A stretch of 64,000 bases of DNA from G965213525 sp965213525. GTDB lineage: Bacteria; Actinomycetota; Acidimicrobiia; Acidimicrobiales; Poriferisodalaceae. Below the pieces are notes generated by a model. It saw only the letters and a list, made by a program, of their open reading frames with translations. It searched no databases and was not told where the DNA came from. The position numbers and the translations under genes were made by a program. Shown in pieces: positions 36,606-45,080 of this stretch (positions are counted from its first letter, which is position 1; every line of letters begins with the position of its first letter). The stretch lies in the NCBI GenBank assembly GCA_965213525.1, contig OZ243889.1, forward strand, positions 2,976,001-3,040,000, read 5' to 3'.

Positions 36606-37775
36606 TCAGCCCGCCACGTCGAGCGCGGCGGTCAGATCGGTGACGAGGTCGTCGGCGGTCTCGATGCCGACCGACAGCCGGAGGAGGTCATCGGGCACCT
36701 CGAGAGCCGAGCCGGCCGTGCTGGCGTGGGTCATCACCCCCGGGTGCTCGATCAGCGACTCGACCGCCCCGAGCGACTCGGCCAGGGTGAACACCGTGGT
36801 CCCCGCCGCCACCCGCATCGCTGCGTCACGCCCGGCGGCGACCCGGAACGACACCATCCCCCCGAAGTCCGACATCTGGCGGCGGGCCGCCTCGTGCCCG
36901 GGGTGCTCGGCCAGCCCCGGCCAGCGCACCTCAGACACCGCCGGGTGGTCGACGAGCACCTCGACGATGCGCCGGGCGTTGTCGCAGTGGCGGGCCATGC
37001 GCACGTCGAGGGTCTTGATGCCCCGCGACGTGAGGTACGCGTCGAACGGGCTCGGCACCGCCCCCACGGCGTTCTGGAGGAAGGCGATCCGCTCACCGAG
37101 CTCGGCGTCGGCCACCACGACCGCACCCCCGACCACGTCGGAGTGCCCGCCCAGGTACTTCGTCGCCGAGTGCACCACCACGTCGGCGCCGTGCTCGAGG
37201 GGGCGCTGCAACGCCGGCGTGGCGAAGGTGTTGTCGACCACCACGATCGCCCCGGCGGCGTGCGCCCGCTCGGCGACCCCGGCGATGTCGACGACGGTCA
37301 GCAGCGGGTTGGTGGGCGTCTCGACCCACACGACCCGGGTGGCGGGGCCGAGCGCCCGTTCGAGGGCGTCGAGATCGGTGAGGTCGACCGGGTCCCAGTC
37401 CAGCCCGGCGGGGCCGAGGACCTTGTCGATGAGGCGAAACGTCCCGCCGTAGGCGTCGTCGCCGAGCAGCAGGTGATCGCCGGGTGACAGGGTCCGCAGC
37501 ACGGCGTCCTCGGCGGCCATGCCGCTGGCGAAGGACAAGGCCCGGTCGCCGCCCTCCAGCGAGGCGAGGCACGCCTCCAGGGCCGTGCGGGTCGGGTTGG
37601 CCGTGCGGGAGTACTCGTAGCCCCGGTGCTCACCCACCTCGGACTGGGCGAAGGTGGTCGCCAGGCTGATCGGCGTGACGACGGCGCCCGTCGAGGGATC
37701 GTGGGGTTGGCCGGCGTGGATGGCCCGGGTGGCCAGGCCGAAGCGGGTGGCGTCGGCGAGCTCGTCGTCGGCCAC
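36606..37775 (-). CDS. Cystathionine gamma-lyase/gamma-synthase family enzyme
   Basis: 389 aa Cys/Met-metabolism PLP enzyme; K206 in HSATKYLGGHSDVVGG is the PLP lysine, and YEYSRTANPTR and SFASGMAAEDAV are cofactor contacts. Gamma-lyase and gamma-synthase cannot be separated by eye, but the gene lies 3 bases behind a cystathionine beta-synthase gene, which favours cystathionine gamma-lyase in reverse transsulfuration (methionine to cysteine). GTG start with GAGGAGAG upstream. Confidence 0.9.
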   Translation of the reverse strand: MADDELADATRFGLATRAIHAGQPHDPSTGAVVTPISLATTFAQSEVGEHRGYEYSRTANPTRTALEACLASLEGGDRALSFASGMAAEDAVLRTLSPGDHLLLGDDAYGGTFRLIDKVLGPAGLDWDPVDLTDLDALERALGPATRVVWVETPTNPLLTVVDIAGVAERAHAAGAIVVVDNTFATPALQRPLEHGADVVVHSATKYLGGHSDVVGGAVVVADAELGERIAFLQNAVGAVPSPFDAYLTSRGIKTLDVRMARHCDNARRIVEVLVDHPAVSEVRWPGLAEHPGHEAARRQMSDFGGMVSFRVAAGRDAAMRVAAGTTVFTLAESLGAVESLIEHPGVMTHASTAGSALEVPDDLLRLSVGIETADDLVTDLTAALDVAG

Positions 37776-37778
37776 GGC

Positions 37779-39146
37779 TCAGCTCTCCTCGGGCGACAGG
37801 AACGTCAACACGTCGGTGCGGGCCACGACGGTGCGGGGCCGGCCACCGTCGAGCACGAGCAGCGCCGGGGCCGTCTCGAGCAGGTCGATGGCACGGGTGA
37901 GCGAGTCCCCGACGCCGATCGTCGCCAGCGGGGCGCTCATCACCTCACCCACCGCACGGCCCATCACCTCGGCGTCGGCGTGGGCGAGATCCATCACCCG
38001 CAGCTCCGACACCGAGCCGAGCACCTCGGCGGCGGCCAGGGGCATCTCGCCCACCGCCACGGGCAGCTGGGAGACGGCGTTGGCCCGCATCAGCTTGACG
38101 GCGTGGCGGACCGGATCGTCGGGTGACACGTACACCAGCGGCAGCGCCTCGTCACCCTTGGCCTCGACGACGTCGCCGACGACGGGCCCGTCAGCGCGCA
38201 AGAACCCGTAGCGGGTCATCCACTCGTCGTCGTACACCTTGGAGAGGTAGCCCCGGCCCGAGTCGGGCAGCAGGACGACGACGAGGTCGTCGGGGCCGAG
38301 CTCGGCGGCGACCTGCAGGGCGGCGTGCACCGCGGTGCCACAGGACCCGCCGATCAGCAGCCCCTCCTCGCAGGTCACCCGACGGGCGGTCATGAACGAA
38401 TCGCGGTCGCTCACGGCGATGGTGCGGTCGACCAGGTCGGGCTCATAGGTGGTCGGCCAGAAGTCCTCGCCGACACCTTCGACCAGGTAGGGCCGTCCGG
38501 ATCCGCCCGAGTACACCGAGCCCTCGGGATCGGCCGCCACGATCTGCACGTCGGGCCGCTGGGACTTCAGGTAGCGACCGACGCCGCTCAACGTGCCCCC
38601 GGTGCCGGCCCCGGCGACGAAGTGGGTGACGCGCCCGTCGGTCTGGCGCCAGATCTCGGGGCCCGTCGTCGCCTCGTGGGCGTCGGGGTTGGCCGGGTTG
38701 GCGTACTGGTTGGGTCGGAAGGCCCCGGGGGTCTCGGCGACGAGCCGCTCGGCGGTCGAGTAGTAGGAGCGGGGGTCGTCAGGCGCGACGGCGACCGGGC
38801 ACACGACGACCTCGGCGCCGTAGGCCCGCAGCAGGGCGATCTTCTCCACGCTCAGCTTGTCGGTGACGACGAACGTGCAGCGGTAGCCCCGCTGGGCGGC
38901 GACGATGGCCAGGCCGACGCCGGTGTTGCCCGAGGTGGGCTCGATGATCGTGCCGCCGGGCTGCAGCCGACCGTCACGCTCGGCGGCATCGATCATGGCT
39001 ATGGCGGGACGGTCCTTGACGCTGCCCCCCGGGTTGGTCGTCTCGACCTTGGCGACCACCGGGCAGGCGATGCCCTCGGTGACCCGCCGCAGGCGCACCA
39101 TCGGGGTGTTGCCGACGAGGTCGAGCACGGACTCGGCGATCTCCAC
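37779..39146 (-). CDS. cbs: Cystathionine beta-synthase with CBS domain pair
   Basis: 455 aa. Residues 1-320 are the PLP beta-synthase fold: K44 in GGSVKDRPA, PTSGNTGVGLA as substrate loop, GAGTGGTLSG as phosphate loop. Residues about 335-450 are two CBS repeats (VSPDDPVRHAVKLM, IGVGDSLTRAIDLL), possible ligand-sensing modules. It condenses serine or O-acetylserine with homocysteine to cystathionine. First gene of a two-gene operon. Confidence 0.92.
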   Translation of the reverse strand: MEIAESVLDLVGNTPMVRLRRVTEGIACPVVAKVETTNPGGSVKDRPAIAMIDAAERDGRLQPGGTIIEPTSGNTGVGLAIVAAQRGYRCTFVVTDKLSVEKIALLRAYGAEVVVCPVAVAPDDPRSYYSTAERLVAETPGAFRPNQYANPANPDAHEATTGPEIWRQTDGRVTHFVAGAGTGGTLSGVGRYLKSQRPDVQIVAADPEGSVYSGGSGRPYLVEGVGEDFWPTTYEPDLVDRTIAVSDRDSFMTARRVTCEEGLLIGGSCGTAVHAALQVAAELGPDDLVVVLLPDSGRGYLSKVYDDEWMTRYGFLRADGPVVGDVVEAKGDEALPLVYVSPDDPVRHAVKLMRANAVSQLPVAVGEMPLAAAEVLGSVSELRVMDLAHADAEVMGRAVGEVMSAPLATIGVGDSLTRAIDLLETAPALLVLDGGRPRTVVARTDVLTFLSPEES

Positions 39147-39206
39147 GTCGTCACGCTAGGTCGCGCACCTCAGCGCAGCGACTCCCCGGGGTCCGGGCAC
39201 CACCTC

Positions 39207-39237
39207 GCCGAGCCCGGCTGCGCGCACCGGGCTCGGC
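39207..39237 (-). terminator. Strong hairpin downstream of esterase gene
   Basis: GCCGAGCCCGG pairs perfectly with CCGGGCTCGGC around a 9-base loop. It lies just past the stop of the leftward esterase gene and before the cbs start. No T-tract follows. Confidence 0.55.
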
Positions 39238-39246
39238 CGACGCCGC

Positions 39247-39885
39247 TCAGCCGGGCCGGCGGGCGAGCCACTCCCTGGCGTCGGCCATCATCTCGATGCG
39301 CTGGTCGTGCGCCATGTCGTATCCCTGCGCGGTGACGTCCCAGCCGGCGTCGCCCAGGGCGGTGACCGCCTCCCGGCAGCGCTCGGGCGGGATGATGGCG
39401 TCGCGCTCGCCGTACTGGACGAGGGCCGGGGTGCCGGCGGCGCCGGCGAGGTCGAGGTCCAGGCCGTCGAAGACGGGGAGGGCACAACACATCGCCCACA
39501 CCCCGCCGTAGCGGGGGGCACCACGCCGGCCGGCCAGGGCCAGGGCGAGGAACCCGCCCTGGGAGAAGCCGCCGAGCACGCAGCGCTCCCGCGTGGTGCC
39601 GGTGGCCTCGACCGCCTCGTCGACGAGGGCGTCGACTTCGGCGACCGCGTCCTGGAACGATGACGGCTCCCAGTTCGAGCCGTCCGGGGTGCGCTCGAAC
39701 CAGCTGGCGCCGTCACCGTCGTCGAGGTCATGGGGTGCCCGTGGGCACCACGCCGTGAAGCGCTCCCCGGGGTCGACGAGGGGGACGTAGGCGGCGAGGT
39801 GGTGCTGCTCGGCGCTCCAGCCGTGCATCAGCACGAGCAGGTTCTCGGCGCCGTCGCGGTCGAGTCGGTAGGTGGTGAGGCCCAT
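39247..39885 (-). CDS. Phospholipase/carboxylesterase family hydrolase
   Basis: 212 aa alpha/beta hydrolase of the carboxylesterase/acyl-protein-thioesterase type. Catalytic residues: S108 in GGFSQGGF, D162 in YGERDAIIP and H193 in DMAHD. HGW near residue 21 is the oxyanion segment. Cytoplasmic, no signal peptide. Substrate unknown. It is followed by a hairpin and so is probably monocistronic or ends the TauE unit. Confidence 0.87.
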   Translation of the reverse strand: MGLTTYRLDRDGAENLLVLMHGWSAEQHHLAAYVPLVDPGERFTAWCPRAPHDLDDGDGASWFERTPDGSNWEPSSFQDAVAEVDALVDEAVEATGTTRERCVLGGFSQGGFLALALAGRRGAPRYGGVWAMCCALPVFDGLDLDLAGAAGTPALVQYGERDAIIPPERCREAVTALGDAGWDVTAQGYDMAHDQRIEMMADAREWLARRPG

Positions 39886-39916
39886 GGGGCGATCCTGTCA
39901 CGGGCCCGGGGAGCGC

Positions 39917-40654
39917 TCAGTAGAGCCCGAGCATCTGACCAGCCAGGGCCAGGACCGCCACCACCATCAACGGGCGGATGAGGCGGTCACCGTTGCCGAT
40001 CGCCAGGCGGGCGCCGAGCCACCCCCCGGTGGCGAAGCCGGCGCCGAGCACCAGTCCTGGCCCCCAGTCCACCTGTCCGGCGGCGATGAACACCGGCAGG
40101 GCGACCACCGTCAGCACCAGCACGACGATGACCTTGACGGCGTTGGCCCGTACGAGGGGCATGCCCAAGTTGGCCAGGGCGAGCAGCAACAGCACCCCCA
40201 CCCCGGCCTGGAACGCCCCTCCGTAGAGCCCGATGCCGAACAGCACGGCCGCCGCCGCCCAGCGCGGCAGGGTCCGGGGCGAGGGGGTCGATCGGGTGGC
40301 GCCCCGTAGCGAGATCGCCAGGATCGGAAGCATCACGACTCCGAAGGCCCGCTCGACGGTGTCATCTGCGAGCTGGCTGACGACGAGGGCTCCGATGATC
40401 GATCCGGTCACCACCGGCACGAGGACGGGCAGGGCGTCACGCCACGTGCCGGCGCCGGCTCGGCTGAACGTGCGGGTGGCGGTGACGTTGGACAGCAGCA
40501 CCCCGATGCGGTTGGTGCCGTTGGCGTCACCGCCGGGCAGTCCGATGAGCACCAGCAGCGGCACGGTCAGCAGCGACCCGCCCCCGGCGATGCTGTTCAC
40601 CGTGCCAGCAGCGATCCCCCCGACGACGAGCAAGACCGCCTCGGTGAGGCTCAC
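39917..40654 (-). CDS. TauE/SafE family permease
   Basis: 245 aa with about 8 membrane segments and the two family half-motifs (GGGSLLTVPLLVLIGLP near the N terminus and LYGGAFQAGVGVLLLLAL mid-protein). The family exports or imports sulfite, organosulfonates or other small anions. The ATG gives the usual N terminus. It lies downstream of the amidohydrolase gene on the same strand, separated by a 277-base repeat-rich gap, so membership in that operon is open. Confidence 0.87.
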   Translation of the reverse strand: MSLTEAVLLVVGGIAAGTVNSIAGGGSLLTVPLLVLIGLPGGDANGTNRIGVLLSNVTATRTFSRAGAGTWRDALPVLVPVVTGSIIGALVVSQLADDTVERAFGVVMLPILAISLRGATRSTPSPRTLPRWAAAAVLFGIGLYGGAFQAGVGVLLLLALANLGMPLVRANAVKVIVVLVLTVVALPVFIAAGQVDWGPGLVLGAGFATGGWLGARLAIGNGDRLIRPLMVVAVLALAGQMLGLY

Positions 40655-40729
40655 CGCCTCCCGGCGGTCGGCTCGAGCCGCTCCCGCCGGCGCTGCGCCC
40701 GTCCCCGTGACCGGCGGCGGTGCACCGCT

Positions 40730-40866
40730 CGTTCTTGCGGCCCTGGGCGGGGCGTGATGCCGCTGCGGTCCGCTATTTGGGCCGGGGCCGGGGGCGTGAC
40801 CCGTTCTTGCGGCCCTGGGCGGGGCGTGATGCCGCTGCGGTCCGCAATTTGGGCCGGGGCCGGGGC
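40730..40866. repeat. Two-copy tandem repeat, 72-base period
   Basis: The segment starting CGTTCTTGCGGCCCTGGGCG at 40730 recurs at 40802; over 64 compared bases the copies differ at one position (T at 40774 versus A at 40846). It lies in the gap between two leftward genes. Confidence 0.9.
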
Positions 40867-40900
40867 CGGGGCTGGGGCCGGGGCCGGGGCCGGGGCCGGG
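40851..40900 (+). repeat. GGGGCC hexamer array, G-quadruplex candidate
   Basis: About eight GGGGCC-type units in a row (one with a C-to-T change) continue from the second 72-base copy. Eight G4 runs separated by two bases satisfy the G-quadruplex pattern on the plus strand, downstream of the amidohydrolase stop. Confidence 0.8.
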
Positions 40901-40931
40901 TTCGGGGGCGCCGGCGCGGGGCGGGAGCGCG

Positions 40932-42395
40932 TCACAGCACCGGCCAGCGCGAGCGGTCGGGGAGACCCGAGCGCACGGTGATCGCCTCGCCCGCAGCTTG
41001 GGCCTCGGCCCAGAGCCGGTCCTCGTCCACGGTGGTGCAGCGGTAGTCCTCGACCACCTTGTGGCCGTCGCAGAACACCGTGTGCACGCCCCGCCCGTCT
41101 GCGGACCACACGAGCTGGTTCACCACGTTCAGCAGCGGCCGCCACTCGGGGCGGTCGGTGTCGTGCAGCACCAGATCGGCCTTCTTGCCGGGCTCGATCG
41201 AACCGATCTCGTCGGCGAGACCCAGCAGCTCGGCGCCGCCGAGCGTGGCCATCTCCAGCGCCGTCTCGGCGGGGAACATCGTCGGGTCGCGCCGAGCGTC
41301 CTTGAACAACCCCGCCACCAGGTAGGTGGCGCGCATCATGTCGGTGTAGTTCGAGGCGTTGTTGCCGTCGATGCCGATGCCCATCGGGATTCCCGCCGCG
41401 TGCATCTCGGGCATCTTGCCGATCTGGGTGACGCCGTAGCTGACCTTCAGCGCCGTCGTCGGGCAGTGCGCGACCTTGGCGCCCGTGCTCGCCATGATGC
41501 CCAGCTCCTCGTCGTCGACGTGCACGCAGTGCGTCATGGCGGGCCGTCGCTCGAGGACGCCGAGCTCGCCGAGGTGCACCATCGGCCGGTGCCCGAACTC
41601 GGCGAGGAACCCGGCCGGGTCGAGCCCCGCCGGTGACATGTGGAAGCTGAGCCCGCTGCCGTGCTCGGCGGCAAGCTCGGACGCGGCCCGCCACAGCGGA
41701 TCGGTGCAGGTGGTGTGGCCCACCACGATCGGCCAGGCCGCCACCCGGTCGTCGTCGGGGTGCCCGTGGCGCTCCATCTCGTCGACCAGGCCGGCGATCG
41801 CCTGGTCGGTGGTCTGGCGGAACACCTCGGGTTCGGGTGGCAGGTCCCAGGCCCACCGGCCGACGCGGCCCCGGATGCCGACCTGGCGCAAGGAGTCGAT
41901 GACCTCGTCGAGGTGGCGGATCGTGCCCGCTTCGAGGAACGACGTGGTGCCCGAGCGCAACATGTCCACCGCGGCGAGACGGGCCGACAGCGCTTCCTCC
42001 TCGGGGGTGAAGACGCTGTAGAGGGTGCACAGCCAGACGAAGACGTTCTCCTCGAAGGGGGTGTCGTCAGGGACGTACCCCCGGGTGAGGGGCTCGCCGG
42101 TGATGTGGATGTGGGAGTTGACGAACCCGGGCGTGACGACGAAGCGTCGGCCGTCGATGACCTCGGTGGCTCGGTAGCGACGCTCGAGCTCGGCCGAGGG
42201 TCCGACGTCGACGATGCGGTCGTCGGTGATGGCCACCGCCCCGTCGCGCAGGATCTCCCGGCGGAGGTTCATGGTCACCACCCACCCACCCGAGATCAAC
42301 GTGTCGACCAGGGTCGGCTCTCCGCCCCCCGGGACAGGACCACCCCGAGGCTGCGCGCCGGGGGCGGGCTCTGGCGCTCGCCCCGGATCGCTCAT
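40932..42395 (-). CDS. Amidohydrolase, Atz/cytosine-deaminase type
   Basis: 487 aa metal-dependent hydrolase that would deaminate or dechlorinate a heterocycle. Metal ligands: H95-x-H97 in NSHIHITG, the histidines in SFHMSPAG and THCVHVDD, and the aspartate in GIDGNNASNY. The fold and length match AtzA/TrzN/SsnA-type enzymes. It is a paralogue of the gene at 58770-60215. Its ATG overlaps the stop of the VOC gene (ATGA); it is probably the last gene of the leftward operon starting with the BMP gene. Confidence 0.9.
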   Translation of the reverse strand: MSDPGRAPEPAPGAQPRGGPVPGGGEPTLVDTLISGGWVVTMNLRREILRDGAVAITDDRIVDVGPSAELERRYRATEVIDGRRFVVTPGFVNSHIHITGEPLTRGYVPDDTPFEENVFVWLCTLYSVFTPEEEALSARLAAVDMLRSGTTSFLEAGTIRHLDEVIDSLRQVGIRGRVGRWAWDLPPEPEVFRQTTDQAIAGLVDEMERHGHPDDDRVAAWPIVVGHTTCTDPLWRAASELAAEHGSGLSFHMSPAGLDPAGFLAEFGHRPMVHLGELGVLERRPAMTHCVHVDDEELGIMASTGAKVAHCPTTALKVSYGVTQIGKMPEMHAAGIPMGIGIDGNNASNYTDMMRATYLVAGLFKDARRDPTMFPAETALEMATLGGAELLGLADEIGSIEPGKKADLVLHDTDRPEWRPLLNVVNQLVWSADGRGVHTVFCDGHKVVEDYRCTTVDEDRLWAEAQAAGEAITVRSGLPDRSRWPVL

Positions 42396-42835
42396 GCGAG
42401 GTCCTGGCCGTGGGAGAACTCGAGCTGGTTGCCGTCGGGGTCGCGCACGAAGGCGATGTAGCCGACGTCGTCGTTGAGGTGGGCGGGTCCGAGGTTCAAG
42501 ATCCCGTCGGCCGCCGCCATCTCGGCGACGGCGTCGACCTCCTCGCGGGTGTCCATCGAGAAGCCGAGGTGGCTGATGGGCTGGATGCCGCCGTAGACCA
42601 GGGGTGCCGGCACGATGTCGGGGTTCACCTCCCCCTCGAGGAGCACGATGATGAAGTTGCGCCCCCCGCCGGCGTCGACGTCTCGTTCGTCGTGCAACCA
42701 GGCGGTGCGGAGTCCCTCGTGCTCGTCGAAGCGCTCCTGGACCTTGCGCATCGTGGTGTACCGCTCGTAGAAGGCGACGGTGTCATCGAGTCGTCTCACG
42801 TGGATGGCGATGTGGGTCATGGCCGATGCGGGCAC
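42392..42835 (-). CDS. VOC-family (glyoxalase/dioxygenase fold) protein
   Basis: 147 aa. Two beta-alpha-beta modules with H8 in THIAIHV, SHLGFSM and FVRDPDGNQLEFSH, giving the vicinal-oxygen-chelate metal site. Reaction unknown: lyase, isomerase or ring-cleaving dioxygenase are all possible in this fold. GTG 42835 is favoured by GGAGGGAG a few bases upstream; the internal ATG 42820 is possible. Confidence 0.82.
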   Translation of the reverse strand: MPASAMTHIAIHVRRLDDTVAFYERYTTMRKVQERFDEHEGLRTAWLHDERDVDAGGGRNFIIVLLEGEVNPDIVPAPLVYGGIQPISHLGFSMDTREEVDAVAEMAAADGILNLGPAHLNDDVGYIAFVRDPDGNQLEFSHGQDLA

Positions 42836-42890
42836 GGTGCTCCCTCCCTGGGGATGGTGGGTGGACGTGGTCGGACTCGTCGCCGCGTGC

Positions 42891-43991
42891 TCACGGGCGC
42901 CGCCCGACGAGGAACGTGTTCCAGCGGACCGATTCGACCAGGCGGACGTCGCGCATCCCTGCGTCGCGCATCCACCCCGCCACGTCGTCGGCCCGCCAGG
43001 TGCGGCCTCGACCGGTGGCGGCCAGCATGGTCATGCCGAGCAGCAGGCCGCCGGTCGGCGCGTGCCGGCGGTCGTCGAGCAGGTAGTCGACCACCACGGC
43101 CCGCCCGCCCGGGACCAAGGCGGCGGTGACCCGTCGCAACAGGGCGGTGGCGCGGGTGGGCCCCTCGGTGCGGATCACGTTGGCGAGGGCCACGAGGTCG
43201 AAGGCACCAGCTTGGAGATCGACGTCGTGGTAGTCACCGGCGAGCAGCGTGGCCCGGTCGGTCATCCCGTGGCGGTCGAGGTGCTCGGCGGCCACGCCGA
43301 TGACCGCCGGCAGGTCGTTGACCACCGCCGTCGCCCGGGGTGCGGCCTCGAGCCACCCGATGGTCCACGGGGCGGCGCCAGCACCGAGGTCGAGCACCCG
43401 GCCCTGCCAGCGCTCGTGCAGGCCGAGCGCGACGCTGCTGAGGCGCGCCTGGCGCAGCTGGGTGGGGAACGCCGTCGGGGCGAACGTGGCGTGCCAGACG
43501 CCGCCGTCGGCATCGACGTGGCGGGGCGGGTCAGCCCCCCGGATGGTGTCAGCGAGTGCCGCCCAGTTCTCGGCCGGTCCCGGTGAGGCGCGCACCAGAT
43601 CGCCCATCCACCGCTCCGAGCCGCTCTGCAACAGCACGCGACTGGTCAGGTTGAGCTGCCAGCGGGGCGGCTCGTCGCCGCACCGGTCACCCGCGCCGTC
43701 CGTCGCGACCCCCTCGGCCGGGGTGATCGCGTCGAGCAGGCCCATCCCGACCAGGGCGTCACAGCAGAACGCCACCCGCTCGGCGTCGGTTCCCCCCACC
43801 GCCCTCGTCAGCTGGTGGGCGTCGAGGGGTCCGTCGGCCAGGGCGTCGAAGAGCCCGAGGTCGAGGGCGGCCCTCAGGGTCCAGTGCGCGCCGAGGCCAC
43901 CGATGGCGGCCCACACGCGGTCGACGTGGGGCTTGCGGTCGTGGGAGACCAGCGGCTCGGCCCAGTCCGGGGCGTCCTCGTCCCACGTCAC
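42891..43991 (-). CDS. SAM-dependent methyltransferase, acetylserotonin-OMT type
   Basis: 366 aa. An N-terminal helical dimerisation domain with winged-helix character (ALDLGLFDALADGPL, RVAFCCDALVGMGLLD) is followed by a class I SAM domain (LDLGAGAAPWTIGWLE, AANVIRTEGP, VVVDYLLDD). It resembles the plant/polyketide O-methyltransferase family. GTG 43991 overlaps the upstream dehydrogenase stop by 4 bases (GTGA). Substrate unknown. Confidence 0.83.
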   Translation of the reverse strand: MTWDEDAPDWAEPLVSHDRKPHVDRVWAAIGGLGAHWTLRAALDLGLFDALADGPLDAHQLTRAVGGTDAERVAFCCDALVGMGLLDAITPAEGVATDGAGDRCGDEPPRWQLNLTSRVLLQSGSERWMGDLVRASPGPAENWAALADTIRGADPPRHVDADGGVWHATFAPTAFPTQLRQARLSSVALGLHERWQGRVLDLGAGAAPWTIGWLEAAPRATAVVNDLPAVIGVAAEHLDRHGMTDRATLLAGDYHDVDLQAGAFDLVALANVIRTEGPTRATALLRRVTAALVPGGRAVVVDYLLDDRRHAPTGGLLLGMTMLAATGRGRTWRADDVAGWMRDAGMRDVRLVESVRWNTFLVGRRP

Positions 43992-45028
43992 GTCGTCGGG
44001 GGCACCAGCACGACCTTGCCCACCACCTCGTTGGCCTCGAGTCGGCGGTGGGCCTCGGCGACGTCGTCGAGGGACATCTCGGAGTCCACGAAGGTGGCGA
44101 AGCTCCCGGTGGAGAAGACCTGCCAGGCGGCGGCGAACTCCTCGGGTCGGTAGCCGTCCGAGCCGAGGATGCGGATGCCCGTGTGGTAGACGAACCCCAG
44201 GTTGACCGCCACCTCGTTGCCGGTCGTGTTGCCACACGTGACGAGGCGGCCCCGGGGCCGCAGGGCGAACATCGACGGTGCCCACAGCGCCGGCCCGACG
44301 TGGTCGAGCACCATGTCGACCCCGGTCCCGCCGGTCACCTCACGGGCGAAGCCGGTCACGTCGTCGGTGCGGTTGTTGGCGACGTGGTCGGCCCCGAGCT
44401 GCCGAGCGAGCTGGAGCTTGGCCTCGCTGCCGGCGGTGGCGAGCACCGTCGCTCCCGCCCGCTTGGCGAGCTGGATGGCCGCCGCGCTCACCCCCGAGGC
44501 CGCGGCGTGGATCAGCACGGTCTCGCCGAGGCGCAGGTCGCCGACGTCGAACAGGGCGTGCCACGCCGTGGTCCACACGGTGGGGAAGGCGGCGGCGTCA
44601 GCCATCGTCACCTCGTCGGGGATGGGGTGGCAGTGCGAGGCCGGGGCGAGGCACAGCTCGGCGTACCCGCCGTTGAGGGTCGCCCCGATGACCCCGAGGG
44701 CGCCGTACAGGTCGCCCATGCCAACCAGCTTGGAGCCCGCCCCCACGCCGACCATGGACGGGTCGACGACGACCCGGTCACCGACGGCTGGCCGGTCGAC
44801 CTCGGCGCCGACGGCGACGACCACCCCGGCGACGTCCATGCCCGGCACGTGGGGCAGCGAGAACCCCTCGAGGCAGAACCACCCCGCCCGCTGCACCAGG
44901 TCGAGGTGGTTGACCGTGGTGGCGCGCACCTCGATGACCACGTCGGCCGGCCCGGGCTCGGGGTCGGGGACGTCCTGGACGACGAGCACCTCGGGTCCGC
45001 CGTGCGTGCGCTGGACCGCTGCTCTCAT
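43988..45028 (-). CDS. Zinc-type alcohol dehydrogenase/quinone reductase (MDR)
   Basis: 346 aa medium-chain dehydrogenase. The GroES-like half has HVPGMDVAGVV, the nucleotide half has VLIHAAASGVSAAAIQLAKRAG. The structural zinc cysteine cluster is not evident. It would oxidise an alcohol or reduce an enone with NAD(P)H. Start ATG 45028. It follows the second permease gene after 52 bases and is coupled to the methyltransferase gene. Confidence 0.87.
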   Translation of the reverse strand: MRAAVQRTHGGPEVLVVQDVPDPEPGPADVVIEVRATTVNHLDLVQRAGWFCLEGFSLPHVPGMDVAGVVVAVGAEVDRPAVGDRVVVDPSMVGVGAGSKLVGMGDLYGALGVIGATLNGGYAELCLAPASHCHPIPDEVTMADAAAFPTVWTTAWHALFDVGDLRLGETVLIHAAASGVSAAAIQLAKRAGATVLATAGSEAKLQLARQLGADHVANNRTDDVTGFAREVTGGTGVDMVLDHVGPALWAPSMFALRPRGRLVTCGNTTGNEVAVNLGFVYHTGIRILGSDGYRPEEFAAAWQVFSTGSFATFVDSEMSLDDVAEAHRRLEANEVVGKVVLVPPTT

Positions 45029-45080
45029 GTCACCTCTCCGGTGCTGTCACGGGTGGGGAAGCGGGCGGGGCGGGGCGAGC

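Larger units (their letters stand above)
40655..40931. other. Repeat-rich intergenic gap
   Basis: No gene is supported. It holds a 72-base tandem repeat and a run of GGGGCC hexamers (listed separately). Apparent open frames here are Pro/Ala or Gly/Arg low-complexity translations of the repeats. Confidence 0.7.

Noticed and set aside
40651..42030. 459-codon frame with APAPAP repeats near 40.8 kb
   Set aside because: It is the GGGGCC array read in a shadow frame of the amidohydrolase gene.
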